From contig NZ_CP073239.1 of NCBI RefSeq assembly GCF_009670965.2, positions 1,860,001-1,924,000 on the forward strand: 64,000 bases of DNA, written 5' to 3'. This DNA is from Riemerella anatipestifer (GTDB taxonomy: Bacteria; Bacteroidota; Bacteroidia; Flavobacteriales; Weeksellaceae). Within the stretch, counting starts at the first letter, position 1. Each line of letters opens with the position of its first letter. Made by a program: the position numbers and the translations under genes. The notes beneath the pieces were generated by a model. The model made no database searches and was not told where the DNA came from. It saw nothing but the letters and a program-made list of their open reading frames with translations. Shown here piece after piece: positions 55,723 through 64,000 of the stretch.

Positions 55723-56093
55723 TATTTTAAAGATTTAAGATTAAAGAAACGAGCTTCTTTCTCACATTTTTCAAAGCTGATTTCGTACATCGGATTTTTC
55801 TTTGGATAGTATAACAGGTAAGAAGGGCAAGGCTTTTTTTGAGCATTACTCTTTTGGAAATCTATTTCACCGTGGGTAATAAGGCTATCTTTTAAAAAAC
55901 TTTCAGTAATGTTTAGGCTTTGCATCTGTGTTTTAAACTCCTCGGAATAGCTGAACTCTTTAGATAGTGTTTCTGCAATTACACGGCTGTTAGGAAGGTA
56001 GCCACTGCAACTAACTCCTTTCTGATTAAGAACAAAAAATACAATAATAAACCCTGGGATAAGCCCTATTAAATAAAATTTGAGTTTTCTCAT
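55722..56093 (-). CDS. DUF4258-like membrane-anchored protein
   Basis: A 123-residue protein with an N-terminal membrane helix (about 5-22) and a small cysteine-containing domain (VSCSGYLPNSRVIAETLSKE, then KKPCPSYLLYYPKKNP). It resembles DUF4258 proteins seen in Flavobacteriia; the function is unknown. It overlaps both ald (its start) and tyrA (its stop) by one base as TAATG, so all three are coupled. Confidence 0.65.
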   Translation of the reverse strand: MRKLKFYLIGLIPGFIIVFFVLNQKGVSCSGYLPNSRVIAETLSKEFSYSEEFKTQMQSLNITESFLKDSLITHGEIDFQKSNAQKKPCPSYLLYYPKKNPMYEISFEKCEKEARFFNLKSLK

Positions 56094-57283
56094 TAGAAGG
56101 TTAATAAATTTATATCGTGATAGTTTAATCCAAATTTTTCACAAATAATTTTCTTTGTATGTCTGCCTTTGTACATGTATATAGAATCTTTGCTGCTGGT
56201 ATTTTTTAGAAGCATAGTTTCTAATCCTCCTTCATGGTCAGATTGTAATAAGTAACTTAGGAAGAAGTTGCTAATAGCTTTAGTTGTAGTTCTAGGCGTT
56301 TTAGAAGTCAGGTTTGGAATTCCAGAGTGAACCACCTCGTGTTTTATAATTGTAGGATTTTCTTGGGTGGTAAGTTCTGCCGTTTCAATAGACTTTCCGT
56401 AATCAATAGTAAGGTCAATAATTACGCTGCCTTTTTTCATGAGCTGTACCATCTCTTCCGTTACAACAGGAGGAAGGTTGTGTCTTTGCAAAGCACCTAT
56501 TACAATATCGGCTCTTCTGAGGCTTTTCGTTAGTTCTTTAGGGTCTATAATTGAGGTAGAAACCCTATTGTTTATAAAATTATGTAATCTTCTTAATTTG
56601 GCTAAAGAATTATCAAAAACCCTAACATTAGCACCTAGACCAATAGCTGTTTTTGTAGCAAACTCGCCCACAATACCTGCCCCTAAAACCACTACTTCGG
56701 TAGGTCTTACACCTGTAATACCGCCAAGCATTAAGCCGTTAGACTGAGCTAAAAGTTCTGAAGCATAAAGGATAGAAACATTACCTGCAATCTCTCCAAT
56801 AAGCCTTACTAAAGCTAATTGTTGATATTCATCTTTAATAAATTCAAAAGCAATAGCAGTGATTTTTCTTTCGGCTAATTTTTTAAAATAATGAGGCGTC
56901 TGAAGATTAACTTGTAGTGCTGAAATTAAAAAAGATGAAGGCTTTAAATAATCAATCTCTTCCTCTGTAGGTGGGTTTATCTTTAGTATAAGTTGCTGTC
57001 CAAAAGCTTCTTTAGGGTCGTTAGTGATGATAGCTCCAGCTTCGGAGTATTGTAAATCTGTAAAAAATGAACCTTTTCCTGCTCCACTTTCTACGACTAC
57101 TTGGTGACCACTCTGTGTGAGAACTTGTACTGCATCAGGAGTTAGGCAGAGTCTTTTTTCGTTTAGGCAAGTTTCTTTAGGAACACCGATAAAAAGTCTT
57201 TGTCCTTTTTTTATAATTTCTAATCTTTCTTCTTTTGGTAGAAGCTGCTCTTCTTTAAACGGAGTAAATATAGTGCTACTCAT
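56093..57283 (-). CDS. ald: Alanine dehydrogenase
   Basis: An NAD-dependent alanine dehydrogenase (AlaDH/PNT family), converting L-alanine to pyruvate and ammonia or the reverse. The N-terminal domain has GVPKETCLNEKRLCLTPDAV, and LILKINPPTEEE carries a conserved lysine. The nucleotide-binding domain has TEVVVLGAGIVGEFAT. The family's HSGIPNLTSKTPRT is near residue 325. 396 residues, about 25 longer than common AlaDH at the N-terminus, as in other Bacteroidota. A promoter with TATATTTG lies 37 bases upstream. Confidence 0.88.
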   Translation of the reverse strand: MSSTIFTPFKEEQLLPKEERLEIIKKGQRLFIGVPKETCLNEKRLCLTPDAVQVLTQSGHQVVVESGAGKGSFFTDLQYSEAGAIITNDPKEAFGQQLILKINPPTEEEIDYLKPSSFLISALQVNLQTPHYFKKLAERKITAIAFEFIKDEYQQLALVRLIGEIAGNVSILYASELLAQSNGLMLGGITGVRPTEVVVLGAGIVGEFATKTAIGLGANVRVFDNSLAKLRRLHNFINNRVSTSIIDPKELTKSLRRADIVIGALQRHNLPPVVTEEMVQLMKKGSVIIDLTIDYGKSIETAELTTQENPTIIKHEVVHSGIPNLTSKTPRTTTKAISNFFLSYLLQSDHEGGLETMLLKNTSSKDSIYMYKGRHTKKIICEKFGLNYHDINLLTF

Positions 57284-57320
57284 AGTTATTAGGGATTATT
57301 CAGTATATGAAAAATATAAG

Positions 57321-57346
57321 CAAATATAAGAATCATTTAAACACAA
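57321..57346 (-). promoter_or_regulatory. Promoter of ald
   Basis: Minus strand: TTG (57344-57346), 15-base spacer, TATATTTG (57321-57328). The -33 overlaps the end of tsaE. Spacer slightly short. Confidence 0.5.
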
Positions 57347-57740
57347 TATGCCTTTCTCCGTCTATATTTTCTATTTTCATTTCGTGGTAGTGGAGTCCCT
57401 CAAGTTCAGTTTCGTAGATTTCTGGCCATTCTATAATAGACAAAAACCCTGTTTCCAGATATTCTTCAATACCGATGTCAAAGGCTTCATCGGCAGATTT
57501 CATTCGATATAAATCAAAGTGATAAATGTTGCCTTTCGGGCAAGCATACTCATTCACAATAGCATAAGTAGGAGAAGAAACCTCATCGGTACTGCCAAGT
57601 GCCTTTAGTAAAAATTGAGTGAAAGAAGTTTTACCAACCCCCAAGTTACCCTTCAATAAAAGGATAGGGTGTTTCAGTTGAGGCAAAATCTGGCGGATAA
57701 CTTCCTGCCACTCTTCTATGGTAGAGATTGTAAATTCCAT
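57333..57740 (-). CDS. tsaE: tRNA threonylcarbamoyladenosine biosynthesis ATPase TsaE
   Basis: The small P-loop ATPase needed with TsaB and TsaD for t6A formation. Walker A LKGNLGVGKTSF, the TYAIVNEY and YHFDLYRM motifs and SIIEWPE are all present. The frame is open to a TTG at 57755, but that lies inside the -7 box, so the ATG at 57740 is the better start (135 residues). Confidence 0.93.
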   Translation of the reverse strand: MEFTISTIEEWQEVIRQILPQLKHPILLLKGNLGVGKTSFTQFLLKALGSTDEVSSPTYAIVNEYACPKGNIYHFDLYRMKSADEAFDIGIEEYLETGFLSIIEWPEIYETELEGLHYHEMKIENIDGERHIVFK

Positions 57741-57752
57741 TTTTTTAGGGAG

Positions 57753-57760
57753 CAAAGTTA
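57753..57760 (-). promoter_or_regulatory. -7 element for tsaE
   Basis: Minus strand reads TAACTTTG, an exact TAnnTTTG match, 12 bases upstream of the ATG at 57740. It decides the tsaE start. Confidence 0.5.
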
Positions 57761-57994
57761 AGCTATATTTATGAAATTAAATAAAAAACAGGGAGATTAT
57801 GGGGGGAGGAGCTAGGGGATTTTTCTGATTCGTGACAGGATTAAAACTAAAAATAAAGCAAGACAATAGTAACGAGGTAGCATTTGATAATTATTTTAAG
57901 TTTATTTCTTACAGATTTACAGAAAAATTTTTATCTTTAACGCAACTAATAAGCAGATAACCAATACTTCAATATAAAAATAAAGTCTAACCGA
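57761..57994. other. Intergenic region, no gene seen
   Basis: The 350 bases between tsaE and the broken gene show no ORF of note. They include a G-rich stretch (57800-57820) and a near-match to a -7 box (TATCTTTA, 57932-57939) that could drive the repeat and pseudogene region. The 21-bp repeats follow. Confidence 0.6.
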
Positions 57995-58057
57995 GCAGAT
58001 ACAGAAACCAACTAGGCAGATATAGAAACTAACCAGGTAGAAATAGAAACCAACGAT
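57995..58057 (+). repeat. Three tandem 21-bp repeats
   Basis: Units 57995-58015, 58016-58036 and 58037-58057 share the core AGAnAnAGAAACnAAC. The unit length is a multiple of three and the frame is that of the pseudogene 55 bases downstream. Translated, the units read ADTETN-stop, ADIETNQ and VEIETND. It could be decayed coding sequence or a repeat acting at the DNA level. Confidence 0.75.
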
Positions 58058-58111
58058 GGATAATTCAAAAAACAGATAGAAAAATTATAAAATCATTAAA
58101 AATAGAAGAAT

Positions 58112-58765
58112 ATGAGCAAGTATATCAGCGAACAGAAGAGTTTACAAAACATTGGTATTTTATTTAACAATCTCACAGAAGGCACTCCTCTTGCCACCGA
58201 ATTGGCGGAATATGGCTACACCAAAGATGAAATAGAAAAAGGAAAAGCCCTTTACACACAAGCCTAAAATCTCTACCAAACTAACATTAGAGAGGGGCAG
58301 GAAGAAACCCAAGCCTACGCCAACTTTAAGCAAGAGCTAGACCTACTTAATGCAACCTATGCTACCGACCGAAAGAAGGCACGCATCATCTACAAAGAAA
58401 ACCCAGAGGTGCTGAATAACTTACGTCTTAAAGGGCGTCCGCCTTATGCCCTTGCCTCTTTGCTAGAAAACATTGGGGTATTCTATAACACACTAAAGGC
58501 AGAAGAAAGCCTCCGCACTCCGCTCCAAAGGCTCAAAGTTACAGAAACTACCATTGAGGCACAATTAGCACAGCTCACTAAAACCGAAAAAGCCTATGCT
58601 GCCTACATTCAAGAAAAAGGCGAAAGCCAACAAGCCACCAAAGATAAAAACGAAGCACTAACAAAGGTGGATAAGTGGGTGAGAGAGTTTTATAGCATTG
58701 CCAAGATTGCCTTAGAGGATAAACCACAATTATTAGAAAGTTTGGCAAAATTCGTCAGAAGCTAG
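58112..58765 (+). pseudogene. Broken gene of unknown function (in-frame TAA)
   Basis: From ATG 58112 the frame reads 51 sense codons, hits TAA at 58265-58267, then stays open in the same frame for 166 further codons to a stop at 58763-58765. The two parts join into a continuous helical protein of 217 codons, so a CAA-to-TAA change (ALYTQA-stop-NLYQTN) is the simplest explanation. The later part (RLKGRPPYALASLLENIGVFYN) is well formed and retains good codon structure, so inactivation is recent. It uses more C-ending codons (GCC, ACC, TAC) than its neighbours. I do not recognise the family. Confidence 0.7.
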
Positions 58766-58919
58766 TCGTAGTTTGATTTGCTAAATACACGAGAAATATG
58801 AAACTAAAGCCTAACATATTTTGAATGGAAACTCTTTTTGAGAGGTATGTTTGTAGTCTTTAAGTATTATAGCTGAAAGAATGTATAATCCCAGTTATTT
58901 CCTTCTAAGAATAACTCCT

Positions 58920-58953
58920 AAAAAAACAAAGCTACCTTTTTAGGTAGCTTTAG
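58920..58953 (-). terminator. Terminator after frr
   Basis: Stem AAAGCTACC / GGTAGCTTT with a 6-base loop, followed on the minus strand by a T-rich run, 4 bases past the frr stop. Confidence 0.85.
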
Positions 58954-58956
58954 TTT

Positions 58957-59511
58957 TTATATTTTCATAATATCCACTTCTTTATGTTTGTAGTGGTCGT
59001 CTATTGTACTAATGTACTTATCTGTAAGCTGCTGAACCTCGTTTTCGGTATCTTTAATAATATCTTCGGATACCCCATCTAGCTTCTTAAGGTCTTTCAT
59101 TGCATCTTGTCTTGCATTTCTTACAGTTACTTTAGTCTGTTCCGCTTCCGCTTTAGCTTGCTTTGCAAGGTCTTTTCTTCTCTCTTCAGTTAGCGGGGGT
59201 ACATTTAGGATAATAGTATCACCATTGTTAGACGGAGCAAACCCTAAGTTAGAGTTAATAATCCCCTTCTCTACATCCTTAATAGCCGACCTGTCCCAAG
59301 GTTGGATAGCAATAGTCATCGCATCAGGGATAGAAACATTCGCAACTTGGTTAAGAGGAGTAGGGCTACCATAGTATTCCACCATTACATCTTGTACCAT
59401 AGCCGTAGAAGCACGCCCAGCTCTAATCTTTAAGAAAGCGTGTTCTAGGTGTTTAATCGCAGCGTCCATTTCCTGACGAGCATTGTCTAATATCAACTGT
59501 ATCTCTTCCAT
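58957..59511 (-). CDS. frr: Ribosome recycling factor
   Basis: Splits the post-termination ribosome with EF-G. The 184-residue two-domain protein has the triple-helix start and end and the family's KIRAGRAST, YYGSPTPLNQVANVS and PLTEERRKDLAK motifs. It follows pyrH by 37 bases, the conserved pyrH-frr pair. Confidence 0.97.
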   Translation of the reverse strand: MEEIQLILDNARQEMDAAIKHLEHAFLKIRAGRASTAMVQDVMVEYYGSPTPLNQVANVSIPDAMTIAIQPWDRSAIKDVEKGIINSNLGFAPSNNGDTIILNVPPLTEERRKDLAKQAKAEAEQTKVTVRNARQDAMKDLKKLDGVSEDIIKDTENEVQQLTDKYISTIDDHYKHKEVDIMKI

Positions 59512-59548
59512 TTTATTTAATGATTATTTTTTTAATTATATAAAACTC

Positions 59549-60319
<771 letters not shown>

Positions 60320-60435
60320 TTACGACAGAATTAACTCTCATTTGATTTAATTAAATATTAAAAAAGTATTTCTATTAAGCTAAGTTAATTTTATGAATAA
60401 ACTTTTGATGATGCTAATGAGTAAAACTTAATTGT

Positions 60436-60443
60436 TATTTTTG
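60436..60443 (+). promoter_or_regulatory. -7 element for truB
   Basis: TATTTTTG, an exact TAnnTTTG match, 20 bases before the truB ATG; no -33 at normal spacing. Confidence 0.45.
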
Positions 60444-60463
60444 TAGCAGAGAATATAGAAGTA

Positions 60464-61162
60464 ATGACATTAGAAGAAATACAAGCTGGACAGGTATTTT
60501 TGGTAGATAAGCCTTTGGATTGGACTTCCTTTCAGGCGGTTAATAAGATGAAATTCAAACTGAAAAGAGAGTTTAAACTAAAGAAGATTAAAATTGGTCA
60601 TGCAGGGACATTAGACCCTAGAGCCACAGGGCTTTTGGTGGTTTGCACAGGCAAAGCTACCAAGACTATCCCAGAAATACAAAATGCTCCAAAAGAGTAC
60701 CACGCCGAAATAAAAATTGGAGTTCAGACGGCTTCTTATGACACCGAAGAACCAGAAATATTACCCCAAGATATTAGTACTATCACTAAAGAGCAAATTT
60801 TAGAAACTTTAGATAACTTTGTGGGAGAGATAGACCAAACTCCACCTATATTTTCTGCGATTAAGGTAGATGGCGAAAGAGCATACAATCTTGCCAGAGC
60901 AGGAGAGGAAGTAGAATTAAAGAAGAGGAAAACCACTATTTATTTTATAGATAATATAGAGATTGATTTGCCTTTTGTGAGGTTTAGCGTTGGCTGTTCC
61001 AAAGGGACTTATATCCGAAGCTTAGCACACGATATAGGTCAGGCTTTAGGTGTGGGAGCCTACCTTACACAACTGAGAAGAACTAAGATTGGTGATTTTT
61101 CTGTAGAACAGGCTTCGGAACAATTTTTAACAAATGAGTTTAGTTTTACCAATAATATTTAA
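60464..61162 (+). CDS. truB: tRNA pseudouridine-55 synthase
   Basis: Converts U55 to pseudouridine in the T-loop of tRNAs. The catalytic Asp51 lies in GHAGTLDPRATG, and the DKPLDWTSF and CSKGTYIRSLAHDIG motifs fit the family. 232 residues; the C-terminal PUA domain is missing or very short, as is common in Bacteroidota. It is followed 4 bases later by an outer-membrane-type gene. Confidence 0.95.
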   Translation: MTLEEIQAGQVFLVDKPLDWTSFQAVNKMKFKLKREFKLKKIKIGHAGTLDPRATGLLVVCTGKATKTIPEIQNAPKEYHAEIKIGVQTASYDTEEPEILPQDISTITKEQILETLDNFVGEIDQTPPIFSAIKVDGERAYNLARAGEEVELKKRKTTIYFIDNIEIDLPFVRFSVGCSKGTYIRSLAHDIGQALGVGAYLTQLRRTKIGDFSVEQASEQFLTNEFSFTNNI

Positions 61163-61166
61163 TGAT

Positions 61167-61727
61167 ATGGATAAAATTTTTGTATTCTGTTTTGCACTTA
61201 CTTTTTTAGGTAGCTTTGCTCAAGAACAAAAATCTGATAAGTTGGGAATATTCACAGGAATAAATGCTAATGTAGGGTTAGATTTAGCCTCTATTCTTAG
61301 AGGAAATAATACCAATACAAATAATAATACACTGAATAATAGCCGAAGCGATGAAAAATTTGCTTATGGGTTTGCTTCTGAATTGGGCGTACAACCTTTT
61401 AATTGGTTGGCTATTTCGGGAGGGATTAAGTATAGCTATGTTTCGGATAATTATCATTTATTGTATTACACCATCAACCCGTATATATTTGTTACCAAAG
61501 CCGAAGACCACGATTTTGGTTACATTGGACTGAAATTAGGTAAACAGTTCAATCGTTCCGCAGCCAGTGATACAGCGTATTGGGGACTAAGTGTTGGTAA
61601 GTTTGATGCTTCTATTTATCGTAATTTAGGGCAAAAGTTTGAGCTGTCTTTAGAAGGGTACAGTATGGGGAATTGGTTCATAGGTTTCTCTTATGGTATT
61701 GTATTTTATAGTAATAAAAATTTATAG
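61167..61727 (+). CDS. Outer-membrane beta-barrel-like protein
   Basis: A 186-residue protein with a signal peptide (cleavage near GSFAQE, about residue 19). The start chosen is the ATG at 61167, after the truB stop; an earlier in-frame ATG would overlap truB and lack a proper signal. The mature part is beta strands with aromatic ends (GIFTGINANVGLDL, AYGFASELGVQPF, WLAISGGIKYSYVS, WGLSVGKFDAS, FELSLEGYS, WFIGFSYGIVFYS). An Asn/Thr-rich loop sits near 50-65. The family is unknown. Confidence 0.6.
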   Translation: MDKIFVFCFALTFLGSFAQEQKSDKLGIFTGINANVGLDLASILRGNNTNTNNNTLNNSRSDEKFAYGFASELGVQPFNWLAISGGIKYSYVSDNYHLLYYTINPYIFVTKAEDHDFGYIGLKLGKQFNRSAASDTAYWGLSVGKFDASIYRNLGQKFELSLEGYSMGNWFIGFSYGIVFYSNKNL

Positions 61728-61730
61728 TTG

Positions 61731-62453
61731 GTGGAAAAGGTTAGAATCAATAAATATTTATCGGAAGTAGGCTTTTGTTCTCGTAGAGAAGCAGATAAAA
61801 TATTGGAACAAGGGAGAATTACCATCAATGGTAAAATACCAGAATTAGGGACTAAAGTAAGTGCAGAAGACGAGATAAAGGTAGATGGGAAGCTTATTAC
61901 CGAGCCAAAGGAAGAGTATGTTTATATTGCATTTAATAAGCCAGTGGGCATTGTTTGTACAACGGATACTAAACGAGAAAAGAATAATATTATTGATTAC
62001 ATCAAATATCCCAAACGCATCTTCCCGATAGGAAGATTGGATAAACCTAGTGAGGGTTTAATATTGCTGACTTCGGACGGTGATATTGTTAATAAAATAT
62101 TAAGGGCAAGAAACAACCACGAAAAGGAATATATTGTAAGGGTAGATAAGCCTATTACCAATAAATTTTTAGAACAGATGAGAGCGGGAGTGCCGATACT
62201 AGGCACAGTTACCAGAAAGTGCGAAGTGGAGCAGCTGGATAAAATGCAATTTAGGATTGTACTCACCCAGGGTCTGAATAGACAAATCCGCCGTATGTGC
62301 GAATATTTAGGATACGAAGTGAAGAAGCTAAAGCGTATCAGAATTATGAATATCCATTTAGATTTACCAATAGGAAAGTGGCGAGAGCTAACACCCAACG
62401 AGATGAAAACCCTCAACCATCTGATTAAAGATTCAGCGAAAACCTATGATTAG
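61731..62453 (+). CDS. rluF: 23S rRNA pseudouridine-2604 synthase-like (RluF)
   Basis: An RsuA/RluB/E/F-type pseudouridine synthase. An N-terminal S4 RNA-binding domain ([18 protein letters not shown]) is followed by the catalytic domain with [17 protein letters not shown] and the C-terminal [17 protein letters not shown], which resembles the RluF subgroup. The catalytic Asp lies in GRLDKPSEG. The GTG at 61731 is preferred over the TTG one codon earlier (240 residues). It overlaps the converging HD-protein gene by 4 bases. Confidence 0.9.
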   Translation: MEKVRINKYLSEVGFCSRREADKILEQGRITINGKIPELGTKVSAEDEIKVDGKLITEPKEEYVYIAFNKPVGIVCTTDTKREKNNIIDYIKYPKRIFPIGRLDKPSEGLILLTSDGDIVNKILRARNNHEKEYIVRVDKPITNKFLEQMRAGVPILGTVTRKCEVEQLDKMQFRIVLTQGLNRQIRRMCEYLGYEVKKLKRIRIMNIHLDLPIGKWRELTPNEMKTLNHLIKDSAKTYD

Positions 62454-62905
62454 TATTTTTCTATAAGATAATGATAGGCTTTTAGATATTTATTAAATCT
62501 TTTTAAATCTTTCTCTGTGAGAGGCTTGTTTACTCTCTTTAAGTCCATATTGTCGGTTAAATCATTTATTTTGACGGCAATGGCTAGTGGCGACTGTTCT
62601 ATGCGTTTAATAAAATCGTCATAACTTTCCTCTGGATTGGTCTTAGAAAGACATTCTATAGCGAATAATATTTCATCTGGAAAGCCTTGTTTTTTTAGAT
62701 ATTCTATGCTGTATTCAGGGCAATCTTCTACAACATCGTGTAGTACACCTACTATTTTTTCGTCTAGAGTTTTACCGTAATTCATCACCCTCATCACATG
62801 CCCTATGTAAGGAGCTTTGTATTTGTCGGTTTGTCCACGGTGGGCATTTTGGGCAATTCTAATGGCTTTGTGCAACAATTCTTCTTTCATCATTTTGTCT
62901 GTCAT
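62450..62905 (-). CDS. Stand-alone HD hydrolase, candidate small alarmone hydrolase
   Basis: A 151-residue single-domain HD protein. The metal and active-site positions of the RelA/SpoT hydrolase domain are present in order: AHRGQ (His22), PYIGHVMRV (His36), LHDVVED (His56-Asp57) and [10 protein letters not shown] (Asp115). No synthetase, TGS or ACT domain follows. This layout fits small alarmone hydrolases of the MESH1 type, which degrade (p)ppGpp, but other nucleotide HD hydrolases are possible. It converges on rluF with a 4-base overlap. Confidence 0.75.
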   Translation of the reverse strand: MTDKMMKEELLHKAIRIAQNAHRGQTDKYKAPYIGHVMRVMNYGKTLDEKIVGVLHDVVEDCPEYSIEYLKKQGFPDEILFAIECLSKTNPEESYDDFIKRIEQSPLAIAVKINDLTDNMDLKRVNKPLTEKDLKRFNKYLKAYHYLIEKY

Positions 62906-62953
62906 CTGATAATTCTAATAACAAAAAAGAATTAAACTATTTTTAGTGATAGA

Positions 62954-63340
62954 TTAGTCAAGTATTTTAACTGGTTTTTTGTTCTCATCTATGGCAACGA
63001 GAGTGAAATCACCAAATACTGCTTTTTCTCTTGTGTTAGCATACATTTCTTCAATAAAAACCTCCACACTTACTTTTAAGCTGGTATTTCCTACGGATTT
63101 TACCTTCCCTACTAGCTCTACTAAAGTATCTGCAGGAATAGGTTTTTTAAAATCAATTTGGTCGCAACTCACTGTTACAATGGTTTTCCTAGAAAATCTA
63201 GTTGCAGTAATGAAGGCAACTTCGTCCATTATTTTCATAATAGTACCACCAAACATAGTATTATGGTGGTTAGTAGTGTCAGGAAATACTACCTTAAAAG
63301 TGTGCGTTTCAGATTGTTTTATTCTTTCTTCGTAAGTCAT
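62954..63340 (-). CDS. Acyl-CoA thioesterase, hotdog fold
   Basis: A 128-residue 4HBT/hotdog acyl-CoA thioesterase (YciA/BACH-like). Motifs: ETHTFKVVFPDTTNHHNTMFGG, KIMDEVAFITATRFS, TVSCDQIDFKKPIPADTL. Such enzymes hydrolyse medium- or long-chain acyl-CoA; chain-length preference is not readable. Own -7 element at 63368. Confidence 0.88.
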   Translation of the reverse strand: MTYEERIKQSETHTFKVVFPDTTNHHNTMFGGTIMKIMDEVAFITATRFSRKTIVTVSCDQIDFKKPIPADTLVELVGKVKSVGNTSLKVSVEVFIEEMYANTREKAVFGDFTLVAIDENKKPVKILD

Positions 63341-63367
63341 TTTAATTAAGTGTTTCTAGTCATCTTA

Positions 63368-63375
63368 CAAATATA
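63368..63375 (-). promoter_or_regulatory. -7 element for the thioesterase gene
   Basis: Minus strand reads TATATTTG, 28 bases upstream of the start. Confidence 0.45.
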
Positions 63376-63387
63376 ATCTTTTTTGAC

Positions 63388-64000
63388 TTATTGTTGTACT
63401 CTAAGTTTACTGTTTTTGTAGCCATAACCAAAGTAAACTACCAAACCAATCCCAAACCAAACAACAAACCAGAACCAGTTTTCGTGAGTCATTCCCGTAA
63501 GGAGATAAAGGCAAGAACTTAATCCTAATAGTGGAATAAGAGATAGGTTTTTAACAAAAGCTAATAGAGACAAAACTAGGTTAATGATTAGATAAATAAA
63601 TATGGCCAATCTAAATTCTCCTTCTTCAGGGTCGTTCCAATCCATCAAAGTACTGAAAAATTCAGGAATGAGATTATAGAAGAAAACGACTCCACTGATA
63701 AATAAAACTGGGAAAATATATTTAGCATTGATGTAAGGCATTTGGAAACGACCTTCTACTTTTTCTTTTCTTGGTAAAAGTAGAACGCCACCACACACCA
63801 AAACAAAGGCAAATATAGTACCGATACTAGTAAAGTCTAAGATGAAAGATTTATCCGTAAACAGTATAGGAATACCTACTACAAACCCTGTAATGATAGT
63901 AGCAAAAGAAGGGGTTTTTCTTGTAGGGTGTATTTGCTGGAATTTTTTAGGAAGCAGTCCATCACGGCTCATAGAGTACCATATTCTAGGTTGCCCCATT
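63388..64000 (-). CDS. APC-family amino-acid permease, C-terminal part
   Basis: The gene runs off the right edge; 204 C-terminal codons are visible, with five to six hydrophobic spans. The stretch QPRIWYSMSRDGLLPKKF and the following HPTRKTPSFATIITG are typical of cationic amino-acid transporter (CAT)-like APC permeases. Substrate unknown. The stop is 12 bases upstream of the thioesterase -7 region. Confidence 0.85.
   Translation of the reverse strand, partial: MGQPRIWYSMSRDGLLPKKFQQIHPTRKTPSFATIITGFVVGIPILFTDKSFILDFTSIGTIFAFVLVCGGVLLLPRKEKVEGRFQMPYINAKYIFPVLFISGVVFFYNLIPEFFSTLMDWNDPEEGEFRLAIFIYLIINLVLSLLAFVKNLSLIPLLGLSSCLYLLTGMTHENWFWFVVWFGIGLVVYFGYGYKNSKLRVQQ

Overview
This is an AT-rich chromosomal window packed with housekeeping genes on both strands. 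Protein content points to Bacteroidota, class Flavobacteriia, most likely the Weeksellaceae (Riemerella/Chryseobacterium-like). The grounds are a C-terminal GldG fragment, a DUF2723 membrane protein, WbqC, DUF1599, DUF4286 and DUF5683 proteins, a long LepB, and many upstream elements of the form TAnnTTTG, the Bacteroidota sigma-70 -7 consensus. Shine-Dalgarno sequences are not evident. The genus is an inference. I saw no rRNA or tRNA genes, insertion sequences, prophage or CRISPR array.

Layout. 1-9.2 kb: end of gldG, a recQ-glycosyltransferase pair, kdsD-tatC, and a very large DUF2723 membrane protein. 9.2-13.4 kb: a small PH-domain protein, then a minus-strand operon DUF1599-DoxX/MauE-TerB-like-tpiA, then ssb. 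13.5-20.6 kb: gyrB and gyrA transcribed outward from a 1.2 kb spacer, with a TPR protein behind gyrA. 20.7-23.7 kb: YtxH-like, holin-like and membrane proteins, and a DEAD-box helicase. 23.8-28.6 kb: YceI, an ECF sigma / putative anti-sigma / outer-membrane protein operon, and a subtilase. 28.7-33.9 kb: one co-directional run parA-parB-DUF5683-dapB-lepB-wbqC. 34-39.5 kb: tonB, mscL, yggS, a sigma-54-type response regulator, a MATE exporter and a VOC protein. 39.5-43.1 kb: five uncharacterised secreted proteins or lipoproteins. 43.2-49 kb: clpP, dedA-dnaG, prfB, yidD-lgt. 49-57.7 kb: rarA, then a long minus-strand run tsaE, ald-DUF4258-tyrA-trkH-trkA-nudix-plsC-tsaC. 57.8-58.8 kb: the least conserved stretch, with 21-bp tandem repeats and a gene broken by an in-frame stop. 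59-64 kb: pyrH-frr, truB-barrel-rluF, an HD hydrolase, a thioesterase, and the end of an amino-acid permease.

How the genes connect: DNA topology, replication and segregation (gyrA, gyrB, dnaG, ssb, recQ, rarA, parAB); envelope biogenesis (kdsD, lgt, lepB, yidD, tatC, tonB, DUF2723); translation (prfB, frr, truB, rluF, tsaC, tsaE); potassium uptake (trkA/trkH).

No clearly novel multi-gene system is visible. The strongest individual signals are: isoleucine at GyrA position 83, a fluoroquinolone-resistance position; complete loss of the zinc ligands in both RecQ and DnaG; a sigma-54-type activator with no DNA-binding domain and altered GAFTGA and Walker A motifs; an inverted pair of DnaA-box sequences upstream of parA; prfB without its programmed frameshift; a stand-alone alarmone-hydrolase-like HD protein; and the ECF sigma/anti-sigma/outer-membrane operon.
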